A stretch of DNA of 64,000 nt, from contig NZ_CP093302.1 in assembly GCF_024362765.1 (NCBI RefSeq), positions 368,001 through 432,000 of the forward strand, read 5' to 3'. Positions 34,205 through 42,697 of the stretch are shown piece after piece. The notes beneath the pieces are model-generated. The model was not told where the DNA came from, did not search any database, and saw nothing but the letters and a program-made list of their open reading frames with translations. Origin of the DNA: Alkalihalobacillus sp. LMS6 (lineage in GTDB: Bacteria > Bacillota > Bacilli > Bacillales > Bacillaceae_D). Made by a program: the position numbers and the translations under genes. Position 1 is the first letter of the stretch; the number at the start of each line of letters is the position of its first letter.

Positions 34205-34524
34205 ACTGAAAACTCCCTCTCTCTAATTTTTAAGCGAAAACTTGTATTCGTCTGCTTACGAGATACTATATGTAAACTAAAACTTTCAAGATAACTCAAA
34301 ATACCTATAATGTAACAAAATGGTTATGTGATTCAATTGAATTTCCTATTTTTAATCGTACGCTTCTACTCATGATTACCCTATAACTGCATATAGTTGT
34401 AGAAAGCTCTGCTAAGATATCGGAAAACTCGTGGAAGATTACTGAAAGTATAGATTTAGACAGGCTTTTCTTGCTATATAGAAGATGAGGAATGAAGGCA
34501 TAAAATGGAGTAGGTAGGGATAAA
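34205..34524. other. Divergent intergenic region, AT-rich
   Basis: 320 bp between the 100-aa pair and the DedA gene. It contains the possible sporulation-type promoter below. I see no ORF with a ribosome site and no clear sigma-A promoter for dedA. Confidence 0.45.
34264..34272 (-). promoter_or_regulatory. Possible sigma-E/sigma-K -10 element
   Basis: Minus-strand CATATAGTA fits the CATA-N3-TA -10 of sigma-K and partly CATACANT of sigma-E; the -35 region is only a partial match. Weak. Confidence 0.3.
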
Positions 34525-35124
34525 ATGGAGCAGCTATTGCTAGATTTGATGAATTGGTTTAAAGACTTATCTTATTTGGGCATATTTATGGCACTTTCTA
34601 TCGAATTTATTCCGGCAGAGGTAGTGTTGCCACTTGCTGGTTTTTGGGTTTCGGAAGGGGACATGTTGTTTTGGGGAGTAGTTGCAGCAGGTTCTGTAGG
34701 TGGTGTTGTCGGGCCACTAACGCTATATTGTGTAGGGAGGTTCGGTGGGAGACCATTACTTTTAAAATATGGAAAATATCTTTTCATGAGCGCCGATCAT
34801 TTAGAGAAAGCAGACCGTTTTTTTGAATCACATGGTGCTTTCGTTGCGTTTACCGCACGCTTCTTGCCGGGGGTACGGACATTAATCTCGGTGCCGTGTG
34901 GAATGGCGAAGATGAACCCATGGATTTTCTCGCTTTATACGTTTCTCGCAATGGCTCCTATTACGTTTTTCTATGTCTATTTCGGTGTTCAGCTCGGTGA
35001 AAATTGGGCAGAAGTAAAAGGAGTGGTAAGTCAGTATTTGCTTCCGTTTGGCATCGGTTTAATAATCATTTTTAGTATCTATTTACTTATGAAACATAAG
35101 AAGACAAACCAGCACACGGGCTAA
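34525..35124 (+). CDS. DedA/SNARE-associated family membrane protein
   Basis: A 199-aa polytopic inner-membrane protein. Family motifs are present: FIPAEVVLPLAGFWVSEGD, GSVGGVVGPLTLYCVGRFGG, and the FTARFLPGVRTLISVPCGMAKM segment with the functionally important Arg residues. DedA proteins are undecaprenyl-phosphate or phospholipid translocases needed for envelope integrity and pH tolerance. The length is normal. The ribosome site is TAGGGA. Followed by a perfect hairpin terminator. Confidence 0.9.
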   Translation: MEQLLLDLMNWFKDLSYLGIFMALSIEFIPAEVVLPLAGFWVSEGDMLFWGVVAAGSVGGVVGPLTLYCVGRFGGRPLLLKYGKYLFMSADHLEKADRFFESHGAFVAFTARFLPGVRTLISVPCGMAKMNPWIFSLYTFLAMAPITFFYVYFGVQLGENWAEVKGVVSQYLLPFGIGLIIIFSIYLLMKHKKTNQHTG

Positions 35125-35137
35125 TGTGCTGGTTTTT
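35106..35137 (+). terminator. dedA terminator
   Basis: AAACCAGCACA pairs with TGTGCTGGTTT, followed by T; it overlaps the stop codon. Confidence 0.88.
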
Positions 35138-35200
35138 GCGTATGAAAATAAGAAACTTCGTAAATACTAAAAAGAAAAGCAGAATCGGAGGCGAGGCTGA

Positions 35201-35557
35201 ATGTTAATTGATGTTGGTAGATTTGATGATAGACAAGGAAACCCGATCGATCGATTGCAAGGGAATTTCAAATCATTTGATTTATATTTTGTCCAACCTG
35301 TAAAAAGTAAAAAGGGATGGCGATTGCATCTAGAAAGCGAAATGGAAGAAGCGAAGCACGTTTCATTATATGAAGGTATAAGTCACTACTATATTGGCGC
35401 TTTCCCCCACGATGAAACAGAAGCAGAGCGTAAAAGTCGAAAAGAAGAGCTGCTTTCTATTATTAGTATGCGAGAAGCCATTGCGAGTACAGGCGGGGTA
35501 GTAAATCTCATGTGCTCCACATTACCACAGTGGAAAAAGATTGGTATGAACGCATAG
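35201..35557 (+). CDS. Hypothetical protein, 118 aa
   Basis: A soluble 118-aa protein with a strong GGAGG ribosome site. The C-terminal half is helical and charged (HDETEAERKSRKEELLSII) and ends STLPQWKKIGMNA. I do not recognise a domain. Possibly co-transcribed with the following tubby-like gene 92 bp downstream. Confidence 0.6.
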   Translation: MLIDVGRFDDRQGNPIDRLQGNFKSFDLYFVQPVKSKKGWRLHLESEMEEAKHVSLYEGISHYYIGAFPHDETEAERKSRKEELLSIISMREAIASTGGVVNLMCSTLPQWKKIGMNA

Positions 35558-35649
35558 CAGTACAATGATTAAAAGCTTCGTAAAGGGAGCTTTTTGTGTG
35601 TAAGCGATCTACAGTGAGGGTACGTATATGTGTAATAGGAGGGAAACAA

Positions 35650-36186
35650 ATGATTGTAATGGAGTATCCACGTCCTTTGTTTTATGCTTCGACAGGCTCA
35701 AGAGAGGTAAAAGAGGCAGGCAATGTTATCGCCAAAAAGTATCGCTGGTTTCCTCAAACGCAAGACGCCGCCACTTCAAGACCTCGTGTAGCAACGAGCA
35801 ATGTGTATCTCACAATAGAAGCGAGTAAAGATGATTATACGATTAGGCAAACGAAAGAAAGTTTTCGCAACGGTCAACATTGGGCAATTGAAAAGAATGA
35901 AGAACGTATCGGTGAGGTGTTTATGCCGAGGACTGTCATTCCATCTCATCACCGACTTGAAGTACGACTAACAAATCAGGATGTTGAGAAAAACGTAGAT
36001 ATACGTTTTCACAATCGTTCTAAAGCAGACATTCACTTTAACGGTGGATGGTTAGGAGAAACGTTTACGAGTGGGATGTTATTCAATAGAAAAATTGTCA
36101 TCAACATGCTAGATGATCGCATGATTGACCGAATTTTATTAACTGTCCTTGTTCATACCTATTGGTGTGCATCGAACGTCGGCTAG
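35650..36186 (+). CDS. Putative tubby/LURP-one-like protein
   Basis: A 178-aa protein beginning MIVMEYPRPLFYASTG. The alternating strand pattern (WAIEKNEERIGEVFMPRTV, HRLEVRLTNQDVEKNVDIRF) and the terminal hydrophobic helix ILLTVLVHTYW recall the tubby C-terminal/LURP-one fold. The match is by pattern only. ATG 35650 follows AGGAGGG and is preferred to the earlier open frame at 35596. Function unknown. Confidence 0.5.
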   Translation: MIVMEYPRPLFYASTGSREVKEAGNVIAKKYRWFPQTQDAATSRPRVATSNVYLTIEASKDDYTIRQTKESFRNGQHWAIEKNEERIGEVFMPRTVIPSHHRLEVRLTNQDVEKNVDIRFHNRSKADIHFNGGWLGETFTSGMLFNRKIVINMLDDRMIDRILLTVLVHTYWCASNVG

Positions 36187-36235
36187 CACTATCGCTACCT
36201 TATAAGTAAATTCATTCCACGCGATTGACGAAGGA

Positions 36236-36268
36236 AAAACGCTGAAACGTTTTGTTTTAGCGCTTTTT
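36236..36268. terminator. Terminator between convergent genes
   Basis: CGCTGAAAC pairs with GTTTTAGCG (one wobble), with A/T tracts on both sides. It overlaps the 3' end of the NUDIX gene. Confidence 0.65.
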
Positions 36269-36691
36269 TACTGCTTCGTGTTCTTTTTGCAACGTATAGG
36301 GAGCAGCAGATTGAAGCAACTTGTCGATTCCGTCTTTATAATACGGCATGCGTTCGTTTGCTGTAGCAAAATCAAACCACTCAACTTTCGAGATTTCCTC
36401 TTCATCTTGAATAGCGGGGGTACCCTTTACAATTTGTGCAGCAAACGTGAAGAATACAACGTGGTGGCCTTTTTCAGTGAAAAAGGCTTCGTTCACTGCG
36501 ACGAGGTCACCGACTGTAACCGATAAGCCCGTTTCTTCTTTTGCTTCTCGGACAGCTGCTTCTTTTAAATCTTCTCCTTGTTCAACCGCACCGCCTGGTA
36601 GAGACCATCTTCCACTAACATTATAGACCATGAGTACTTGTTTCTTTGTTTCATCTAGAAGCAACGAATAGACTACATCAACTCGTTTCAC
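36257..36691 (-). CDS. NUDIX hydrolase
   Basis: A 144-aa MutT-type pyrophosphatase. The complete NUDIX box is GGAVEQGEDLKEAAVREAKE followed by ETGL (GX5EX7REUXEEXGU), residues about 33-56. The substrate is a nucleoside diphosphate derivative of unknown identity. The frame starts with ATG at 36706, but that ATG lies in front of GGGAGGG, whereas GTG 36691 sits six bases after it; I chose the GTG. Single gene. Confidence 0.85.
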   Translation of the reverse strand: MKRVDVVYSLLLDETKKQVLMVYNVSGRWSLPGGAVEQGEDLKEAAVREAKEETGLSVTVGDLVAVNEAFFTEKGHHVVFFTFAAQIVKGTPAIQDEEEISKVEWFDFATANERMPYYKDGIDKLLQSAAPYTLQKEHEAVKKR

Positions 36692-36853
36692 TATAATCCC
36701 TCCCATTTATAAACAAGGAATAGCATACTATAAAGCAGCTAAAATAAAAAGAGGTTATTGTAAAAGTCTAAAAATTCCTTTTGATTCTACATATGTTTAT
36801 TTATGTAAATAAAGGGTATCTGAAAATTACCATCTTTTTTAATGGAGGTTGTT

Positions 36854-37495
36854 TTGAGAAAATTTATTTGGATGTCTAGTGGTTTTGCGGCGATGGTAAT
36901 GATGTCAGGATGTAGCAGTGGATCAGTGGATGAATTGGAGCAACATCTAGCGCAGCTTGAAGAGGAATATGGCGTGAATTACACAGTAGAAGAAGTAGAA
37001 ACTTCTGCGGATACCGATTTAACGTTCGAGGAGTTTTTAGATGTTTTGGAGGATCAAGCACATTTGATGGAAGCGATGATTCATGAAGAAAATTGGCATG
37101 AAGAAGAAAGTGAACCTGTCGGAACAGCAGAATCGGGCACTGCTACAAAAACACATACATTTCATTATGAAACTACGGATAGTTTTAATCCAGACGTTGA
37201 CTACGACAATATTAATAAACATATTAGCTTCAAATACGATGCGGACGCAGAGGTCGGTTCCACAGTGGCAGCTTTTACAGATGTGTCTGAAGAAAATTCT
37301 TACCTAACTGGATCAGTACCTAATTTGGAATGGGAAGAGCTGTATAGTCATTCATCCATTTCATCAAATGGGGCATCCCTTGATTTAGAGGCAATAGGTA
37401 CTTGGACTTTAACCACCGAATGGGAAGAGTTTGTTGTGATCTTTTCCATGGATGATGAATGGGAAATGGTATTTGACGCAAGTCAATTAGATTGA
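36854..37495 (+). CDS. Lipoprotein, function unknown
   Basis: A 213-aa predicted lipoprotein with a short signal (MRKFIWMSSGFAAMVMMSGC) and lipobox MSGC. The mature part is strongly acidic, starts with a helical segment (VDELEQHLAQLEEEYG) and ends in a beta-rich region (GTWTLTTEWEEFVVIFSMDD). The TTG at 36854 is five bases after GGAGG; the ATG at 36842 overlaps that site. The family is not recognised. Acidic surface fits a salt-exposed protein. Confidence 0.65.
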   Translation: MRKFIWMSSGFAAMVMMSGCSSGSVDELEQHLAQLEEEYGVNYTVEEVETSADTDLTFEEFLDVLEDQAHLMEAMIHEENWHEEESEPVGTAESGTATKTHTFHYETTDSFNPDVDYDNINKHISFKYDADAEVGSTVAAFTDVSEENSYLTGSVPNLEWEELYSHSSISSNGASLDLEAIGTWTLTTEWEEFVVIFSMDDEWEMVFDASQLD

Positions 37496-37501
37496 GGAAA
37501 G

Positions 37502-37535
37502 AAAACGGCGAACCAGTTGTATTCGCCGTTTTTTG
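37502..37535 (+). terminator. Rho-independent terminator
   Basis: AAAACGGCGAA pairs with TTCGCCGTTTT, followed by T. Confidence 0.88.
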
Positions 37536-37654
37536 TCATTAACTAAACGATTGATTAAACAATGTGTAAGGTGATGTTTTCTGATTGGCAGTACGTTTGA
37601 TACGCTTCATCTAAAGGAGCAGATGTGAAGCTCGACCAAATTTCCAATATGCAC

Positions 37655-37700
37655 CAAAAAAAGCAATCAATTGCCGCTATGAGCGATTGATTGCTTTTGT
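37655..37700. terminator. Terminator of the RsbR-like gene
   Basis: AAAAGCAATCAAT pairs with ATTGATTGCTTTT around 13 bases; the A-tract on the left gives a T tail for the minus-strand gene. Confidence 0.85.
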
Positions 37701-37702
37701 TT

Positions 37703-38542
37703 TTAATAGGAATGCGTGCGCTCCAATAGTTCGTCTAGTGCGCGTTCAATGGTTGAATAGATTTTCGTAGTAGTGAAATCAATTCCTAGTGTAACGGATG
37801 TTTGCGCGATTTCAGGTCGAACCCCTGATAATGAAGCCTTGGTTCCTACTAATTTTAATCCATCAATTAGAGAAAAGAGTTGATTGGCAACCATTGTATC
37901 CACAACAGGTACGCCCGAAAGATCAATTAATAAAGAGTGAATATCGTTAGAGACGCATTCTTCTAATGTTTGAGTGAAAATGACTTGAGCACGGTGCGTA
38001 TCTATTTCGCCTACTAAAGGCAATAGGGCAATGTGGCGGCGGAGTTTAATGATCGGTGAGCTTAGCTCTGTAATCATTTCTTGTTGTGCTCGTAACTGTT
38101 CATCCGCTTGCTCCATGTTACTTCTACTAAACGCAATCACTATTTCTCTAAATCCTTTTAAAAGAATATTGTGCCAGCCATCATATTGTTCGAACGTGAC
38201 GGTGTCGCGATTTTCAGCGATATAGCCTCTTATAAGCGTTAAGTATTGTTCTTGTACATTTAAAAATTCTTCAATAATCTCAGGAATCGGTGTCGCTAAA
38301 TGAGCCTGATCTTTCGCGATAGAAAGAATCCACTTTTCGAATGCTTCATTTTGTTGCGTACTGTAATCATCTCGGAAAAGCTCGCAAAATAATTCATGAA
38401 AATCATGATTTTGTTTCTTTAAACGGTCAATTTTAACTGGATCGTTAGAGCTATATACACCTTCTTTTGATTTGTCCAAATTAGCATACCACTGTTCAGT
38501 TAAATTCCATGTCTTGGCTTTTATGTAATTATATAGTGACAT
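37703..38542 (-). CDS. RsbR-family stressosome protein (RsbRD-like)
   Basis: A 279-aa two-domain protein: an N-terminal ~150-residue helical non-heme-globin-like sensor region and a C-terminal STAS domain. The linker ELSSPIIKLRRHIALLPLVG and the STAS motifs LIDLSGVPVVDTMVANQLF and LSGVRPEIAQTSVTLGID match RsbR paralogs, including the phosphorylatable Thr positions. RsbR proteins form the stressosome with RsbS and control sigma-B through RsbT; no rsbS/rsbT is nearby, so it is a free-standing paralog. ATG 38542 is placed correctly after AAGGGGG. Confidence 0.88.
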   Translation of the reverse strand: MSLYNYIKAKTWNLTEQWYANLDKSKEGVYSSNDPVKIDRLKKQNHDFHELFCELFRDDYSTQQNEAFEKWILSIAKDQAHLATPIPEIIEEFLNVQEQYLTLIRGYIAENRDTVTFEQYDGWHNILLKGFREIVIAFSRSNMEQADEQLRAQQEMITELSSPIIKLRRHIALLPLVGEIDTHRAQVIFTQTLEECVSNDIHSLLIDLSGVPVVDTMVANQLFSLIDGLKLVGTKASLSGVRPEIAQTSVTLGIDFTTTKIYSTIERALDELLERTHSY

Positions 38543-38646
38543 GACCATCCCCCCTTAAGGTTATTATTAGTTAAGCGTGCGTGCTTGTCTATATCATATG
38601 TTATAAACGTTATAATTGAAAACATTAGAGATTAGAAGTCAAAGAG

Positions 38647-38675
38647 TTGACAATATACCTATAGGGGTATATGAT
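38647..38675 (+). promoter_or_regulatory. cstR promoter with embedded CstR operator
   Basis: TTGACA (38647-38652) and TATGAT (38670-38675) are 17 bp apart. The spacer is filled by ATACCTATAGGGGTAT (38655-38670), a CsoR/CstR-type inverted repeat, so repressor binding would block polymerase directly. Confidence 0.8.
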
Positions 38676-38708
38676 AAGGTCACAAGTTATTAGAAAGAGG
38701 TGAAAGGA

Positions 38709-38969
38709 TTGGAATATACAGATCAGATGAAAAATCGTTTAAAACGCATTGAGGGTCAGATTCGTGGCGTGTTAAAAATGATGGAAGAGGGCGAAGATTG
38801 TCGTGATGTTGTGTCTCAACTTTCTGCTTCTCGAACAGCGATTGACCGCACAATGGGTGTGATTGTTAGTGAAAACCTCGTTGAATGTGTTCAAAAAGCG
38901 ATTGAAGAGGGCGAAGACACGAAAGAATACGTGGATCAAGCTGTCAATTTACTCGTGAAAAGCCGCTAA
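38709..38969 (+). CDS. cstR: Persulfide-sensing repressor CstR (CsoR family)
   Basis: An 86-aa all-helical CsoR-family repressor. Counted from TTG 38709 the two Cys fall at positions 31 and 60 (EDCRDVV and NLVECV), exactly as in S. aureus CstR, and the copper-ligand His of CsoR is replaced by Asn. Hence it should sense persulfides, not Cu(I). GTG 38700 is an alternative start but overlaps the GAGGTG ribosome site. It lies ahead of a sulfur-transfer operon and its operator sites flank it at 38655 and 39019. Confidence 0.9.
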   Translation: MEYTDQMKNRLKRIEGQIRGVLKMMEEGEDCRDVVSQLSASRTAIDRTMGVIVSENLVECVQKAIEEGEDTKEYVDQAVNLLVKSR

Positions 38970-39018
38970 GGTAGACAGGAAAGTCTGTCTATCTTAGAAA
39001 AAATTTTTATATTTTTTA

Positions 39019-39034
39019 ATACCCATAGGGGTAC
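39019..39034 (+). promoter_or_regulatory. Second CstR operator, before the sulfur operon
   Basis: ATACCCATAGGGGTAC, nearly identical to the operator at 38655. A TATATA -10-like box lies at 39038. Confidence 0.75.
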
Positions 39035-39060
39035 ATGTATATAAGCGGAGGGATTATAGT

Positions 39061-39540
39061 ATGAGTGAAGGAAAAACAACCAATATTATTTTATTTAGTG
39101 GTGATTATGATAAAGCGATGGCGGCGTACATCATTGCCAATGGAGCGGCGGCTTACGACCACGAAGTAACAATTTTCCATACATTTTGGGGATTAAATGC
39201 GCTACGTAAAGATGAGCCGATTAAAGCGAATAAAAGTTTTATGGAGAAAATGTTTGGCAAAATGATGCCACGAGGATCGGAGAAGATGGGGTTATCAAAG
39301 ATGCAGTTTGCTGGTATTGGTCCGAAGTTGATCAAAAACGTTATGAAAAAGCATAATGCGATGCCCTTGGCTGATTTAATTGATCTAGCAGAAGAGCAAG
39401 ACATCAACTTAGTTGCATGTACGATGACAATGGATTTACTAGGATTAAAAAAAGAAGAATTACGAGAAAGTAGTCAATATGCTGGGGTTGCTGCTTATTT
39501 AGCAGACGCTGAAGATGGAAACGTTAATCTATTCATCTAA
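39061..39540 (+). CDS. DsrE/DsrF-family sulfur-relay protein
   Basis: A 159-aa DsrE-like protein of the type found in sulfide-detoxification operons. It starts with NIILFSGDYDKAMAAYIIANGA, has the insert around MEKMFGKMMPRGSEKMGLSK, and ends with LVACTMTMDLLGLKKEEL, where the Cys is the conserved persulfide carrier. The ribosome site is GCGGAGGG. It probably passes sulfane sulfur between TusA and rhodanese partners encoded immediately downstream. Confidence 0.88.
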   Translation: MSEGKTTNIILFSGDYDKAMAAYIIANGAAAYDHEVTIFHTFWGLNALRKDEPIKANKSFMEKMFGKMMPRGSEKMGLSKMQFAGIGPKLIKNVMKKHNAMPLADLIDLAEEQDINLVACTMTMDLLGLKKEELRESSQYAGVAAYLADAEDGNVNLFI

Positions 39541-39569
39541 AAATGGATGTAATCAAGGGAGTGTTTGTA

Positions 39570-40136
39570 ATGGAAGAAATGAAATATGACTTACTCGTCG
39601 ATGCAAAAGGGTTGGCCTGCCCAATGCCCATTGTACGGACAAAAAAAGCGATGAAAGACATCAAGCCAGGAAGTGTAGTTCAAATCCAAGCAACTGATAA
39701 AGGCTCGACAGCTGATTTAAAAGCATGGGCACAAAAAGCTGGGCATAGCTATATTGGCACCGTTGAAGATGGAGACATCCTTAAACATTATTTGCGTGTA
39801 GCTGGAGATCATGAAGAGGAAGGACTTTCTTTTCCTCATGTTGTGAACAATGAAGGCTTACAAACAGCCATTCAGAATAACGAACCTATGACCATTCTTG
39901 ATGTTCGTGAAAAGAATGAATATGAGGAGTTTCATATTCCAGGCGCGCAATCAATGCCATTAGGAGAATTAGAAAAGAGAATACAAGAGGTCGACAAAGA
40001 AAAAACCATCTATGTCGTTTGTCGTACCGGCAATCGAAGCGAATTAGCGGCACACACGTTATTGAAGAATGGCTATAAGCATGTAGTCAATGTGATTCCT
40101 GGTATGAGCCAATGGAAAACCGAGGGAGGAAATTAA
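39570..40136 (+). CDS. TusA-rhodanese fusion sulfurtransferase (CstA-like)
   Basis: A 188-aa two-domain protein. Residues 1-75 are a TusA domain with the Cys in [16 protein letters not shown]. Residues about 90-188 are a rhodanese domain with [18 protein letters not shown] and the active-site loop VVCRTGNRS. It transfers persulfide sulfur within the cst pathway. I start at ATG 39570, nine bases after AAGGGA; the ATG at 39543 lacks a ribosome site. The next gene begins two bases after its stop. Confidence 0.9.
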   Translation: MEEMKYDLLVDAKGLACPMPIVRTKKAMKDIKPGSVVQIQATDKGSTADLKAWAQKAGHSYIGTVEDGDILKHYLRVAGDHEEEGLSFPHVVNNEGLQTAIQNNEPMTILDVREKNEYEEFHIPGAQSMPLGELEKRIQEVDKEKTIYVVCRTGNRSELAAHTLLKNGYKHVVNVIPGMSQWKTEGGN

Positions 40137-40137
40137 G

Positions 40138-41265
40138 GTGAGTTTAACAGCGATGACGACAAAAGAATTAGCAAATAAAGTCATTCAGCAAGAACCATTG
40201 TTTATTCTAGACGTTCGAAATGAAGATGCATTTGAGGATTGGAAAGTGGAAGGTATACAATTTGACTATTTGAATGTTCCTTATTTTGATCTATTAGATG
40301 GGGTAGAAGGAATTTTACCGAAACTCCCGTCTGATCAACCGATACTAGTCGTATGTGCGAAAGAAAATTCATCGATTATGGTTGGAGAAATGTTAGTGGA
40401 TGAAGGGTTGTCTGTTTCTTATTTATCAGGTGGCATGAAGGCTTGGAGTGAGCATTTAGAGCCAATCAAAATCGCTGACCTCATCAGTGGGGGCGAGTTA
40501 TACCAATTTGTTAGGCTTGGAAAAGGCTGTCTTTCTTATATGCTGATTTCGGGTAGTGAAGCTGTTGTTATCGATTCAGCGCGGATGACAGATGCTTACT
40601 TAACTCTTGCTAGCGAAAAAAGAGCATCCATTGCCCATGTTTTAGACACGCACCTACATGCGGATCATATTTCTGGAGGGCGGACGATTGCGGAACAAAC
40701 GAATGCAAAGTACTGGCTTCCGCCAAAAGATGCAGAAGGGGTAACGTTTCATTACGAGCCAATTGAAGATGGTTCTCACATTCAAGTCGGGTCAACAAGA
40801 ATTGACATCCAGGCATTGTATACGCCAGGTCATACGATCGGTTCAACGTCCTTTATGATTGACGATGCATATTTACTAACAGGGGATATTTTGTTTATTG
40901 ATTCCATTGGGAGACCAGATTTAGCAGGGAAAGCAGATGATTGGGTAGCAGATTTGAGAAACTCTCTCTATTCCAAATACAAAGACTTATCGTCAGAGCT
41001 AATTGTACTACCTGCTCATTTTATGAATGTGGATGAATTAAACAAAGATGGCAGTGTCGGAGAAAAGTTGGGCGTCTTATTTGAGAAAAACCATGGTTTA
41101 AATGTGAAGGATAAAACGACATTTCGCTCCATGGTGACGGACAACCTGCCGCCACAACCGAATGCTTATCAAGAAATCCGCGAAACCAATTTAGGTTTAA
41201 AAGAACCAAATGAAGAAGAACAACGGGAAATGGAAGTTGGACCAAACCGTTGTGCCGTTCGATAA
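40138..41265 (+). CDS. Rhodanese-persulfide dioxygenase fusion (CstB/PDO-like)
   Basis: A 375-aa enzyme with an N-terminal rhodanese-like domain (residues 1-105; Cys in VVCAKENSS) and a metallo-beta-lactamase-fold persulfide dioxygenase. The Fe-site motif is [11 protein letters not shown], with later ligands in [16 protein letters not shown] and LPAHF. It oxidises persulfides to sulfite or thiosulfate. S. aureus CstB carries its rhodanese domains C-terminally, so the order here differs. The start is GTG 40138 behind GGGAGG; the previous stop is immediately upstream. Confidence 0.88.
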   Translation: MSLTAMTTKELANKVIQQEPLFILDVRNEDAFEDWKVEGIQFDYLNVPYFDLLDGVEGILPKLPSDQPILVVCAKENSSIMVGEMLVDEGLSVSYLSGGMKAWSEHLEPIKIADLISGGELYQFVRLGKGCLSYMLISGSEAVVIDSARMTDAYLTLASEKRASIAHVLDTHLHADHISGGRTIAEQTNAKYWLPPKDAEGVTFHYEPIEDGSHIQVGSTRIDIQALYTPGHTIGSTSFMIDDAYLLTGDILFIDSIGRPDLAGKADDWVADLRNSLYSKYKDLSSELIVLPAHFMNVDELNKDGSVGEKLGVLFEKNHGLNVKDKTTFRSMVTDNLPPQPNAYQEIRETNLGLKEPNEEEQREMEVGPNRCAVR

Positions 41266-41287
41266 ACAAAAAAAGGAGACTACTACG

Positions 41288-41518
41288 ATGAATGTAAACA
41301 AGGTATTAGACGCTAAAGGATTGGCATGCCCAATGCCAATTGTTAAAACGAAAAAAGAAATGAAGACACTAAACGTAGGGGATATTTTAGAGGTGCAAGC
41401 AACCGACCAAGGAGCATTAAAGGATTTCGAAGCATGGGCAAGGTCAACAGGTCACGAATTGCTTAAGTCAAAAGAAGAAGATGGAGTTCTCACCTTTCAT
41501 ATAAAAAAGGGCGAGTAA
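41288..41518 (+). CDS. TusA-family sulfur carrier protein
   Basis: A 76-aa stand-alone TusA protein with the Cys-Pro motif in [18 protein letters not shown] and the C-terminal strand GVLTFHIKKGE. It closely resembles the TusA half of the fusion encoded upstream, suggesting duplication. AAAGGAG precedes ATG 41288; the open frame back to 41210 runs through the dioxygenase gene. A sulfur carrier within the cst operon. Confidence 0.9.
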   Translation: MNVNKVLDAKGLACPMPIVKTKKEMKTLNVGDILEVQATDQGALKDFEAWARSTGHELLKSKEEDGVLTFHIKKGE

Positions 41519-41556
41519 GAGAAGGGAAAGGAATCCCTCTCGGTTAGGAGACATTT

Positions 41557-42333
41557 ATGGACATTTTGTTCATCATCACGATTTTCATCATTGGCTTTTT
41601 TGGTTCATTTGTTTCGGGAATGGTTGGGGTTGGTGGCTCAATTATAAAATACCCAATGCTCCTCTTTATACCACCAATGTTTGGCTTCGCGGCTTTTACG
41701 GCACATGAAGTATCAGGCATTAGTGCCATACAAGTCTTCTTCGCTACCATAGCAGGTGTGTGGGCTTATCGAGGTACAGGGTATTTACATCGCACACTGA
41801 TTGTCTATATGGGGAGCAGCATTCTAGTCGGAAGTTTTATTGGAGCGTTTGCATCAAACTTCTTCACAGAAAGCTCGGTGAACATTGTTTATGCTGTTCT
41901 TGCGACGGTTGCGGTCGTTTTGATGTTTCTGCCTAAGAAACAAATTTCTGAACAACCCGCCAATCAAATTTCCTTCAATCGAGGGCTTGCGGCTAGTTTA
42001 TCGTTTATTGTAGGAATTGCTTCTGGAATTGTTGGAGCAGCGGGATCATTTTTACTCGTACCGATTATGTTAACCGTTTTAAAGTTACCTACACGAGTAA
42101 CGATTGCGACCTCTCTTGCGGTCACATTCATCTCCTCAATCGGCTCAACAGTTGGAAAAGTGGCGACCGACCAAATATTATATGGTCCTGCGCTTGTTAT
42201 GATTATTGCGAGTTTAATTGCTTCACCTATTGGTGCGAAATTTGGTCAAAACATGAATACGAAAGTCCTGCAATGGTTGCTAGCGCTGCTTATTCTAGGG
42301 TCTGCGATTCAAATATGGTGGACACTCTTTTAA
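41557..42333 (+). CDS. TauE/SafE-family sulfite exporter
   Basis: A 258-aa polytopic membrane protein with about eight helices. The two family repeats are visible as [18 protein letters not shown] near residue 25 and [19 protein letters not shown] near residue 160. As the last gene of the cst operon it most likely exports sulfite or another product of persulfide oxidation. The ribosome site is GGTTAGGAGA. Confidence 0.88.
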   Translation: MDILFIITIFIIGFFGSFVSGMVGVGGSIIKYPMLLFIPPMFGFAAFTAHEVSGISAIQVFFATIAGVWAYRGTGYLHRTLIVYMGSSILVGSFIGAFASNFFTESSVNIVYAVLATVAVVLMFLPKKQISEQPANQISFNRGLAASLSFIVGIASGIVGAAGSFLLVPIMLTVLKLPTRVTIATSLAVTFISSIGSTVGKVATDQILYGPALVMIIASLIASPIGAKFGQNMNTKVLQWLLALLILGSAIQIWWTLF

Positions 42334-42399
42334 TTGCTAAGTAATTAAAGAAATTGCTTTATGATGAAACGCTTTCGTGAAAAATTATTAAAAAAACTC

Positions 42400-42429
42400 T
42401 TGCATTTTGAAAATAAAATCTGCTACACT
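42400..42429 (+). promoter_or_regulatory. Promoter of the SAM-riboswitch/metNIQ operon
   Basis: TTGCAT (42400-42405), an 18-bp spacer, TACACT (42424-42429), about 25 bp before the aptamer. Confidence 0.5.
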
Positions 42430-42454
42430 ACGTTCAACAACTAATTAAATATTT

Positions 42455-42614
42455 TTCTTATTAAGAGGAGCGGAGGGACTGGCCCGATGACGCTTCAGCA
42501 ACCCCACTATGGTGGAAGGTGCTAATGCCTGCAGGAAAACTTCCTGGATGATAAGAGCGTGGATAATTCATTGACTTTTCGCCCCTCTTTCATTTTTGCA
42601 AGAGGGGCTTTTTA
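42455..42614 (+). ncRNA. SAM-I (S-box) riboswitch
   Basis: The aptamer starts CTTATTAAGAG and contains GGAGGGACTGGCCCGATGA, CTTCAGCAACC, GGTGCTAATGCCTGC and closing GGATGATAAGAG, all S-box hallmarks. It is followed by a terminator with stem GCCCCTCTT/AAGAGGGGC and a T run. SAM binding should terminate transcription of the methionine importer operon downstream. Confidence 0.96.
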
Positions 42615-42697
42615 CATGTTAAAAAGCAAAGACGAAAATATTAGGGAGCGTTTTATCAAAAAAACTGATTAAACAAATATGGATAGGAGGAAATGGT

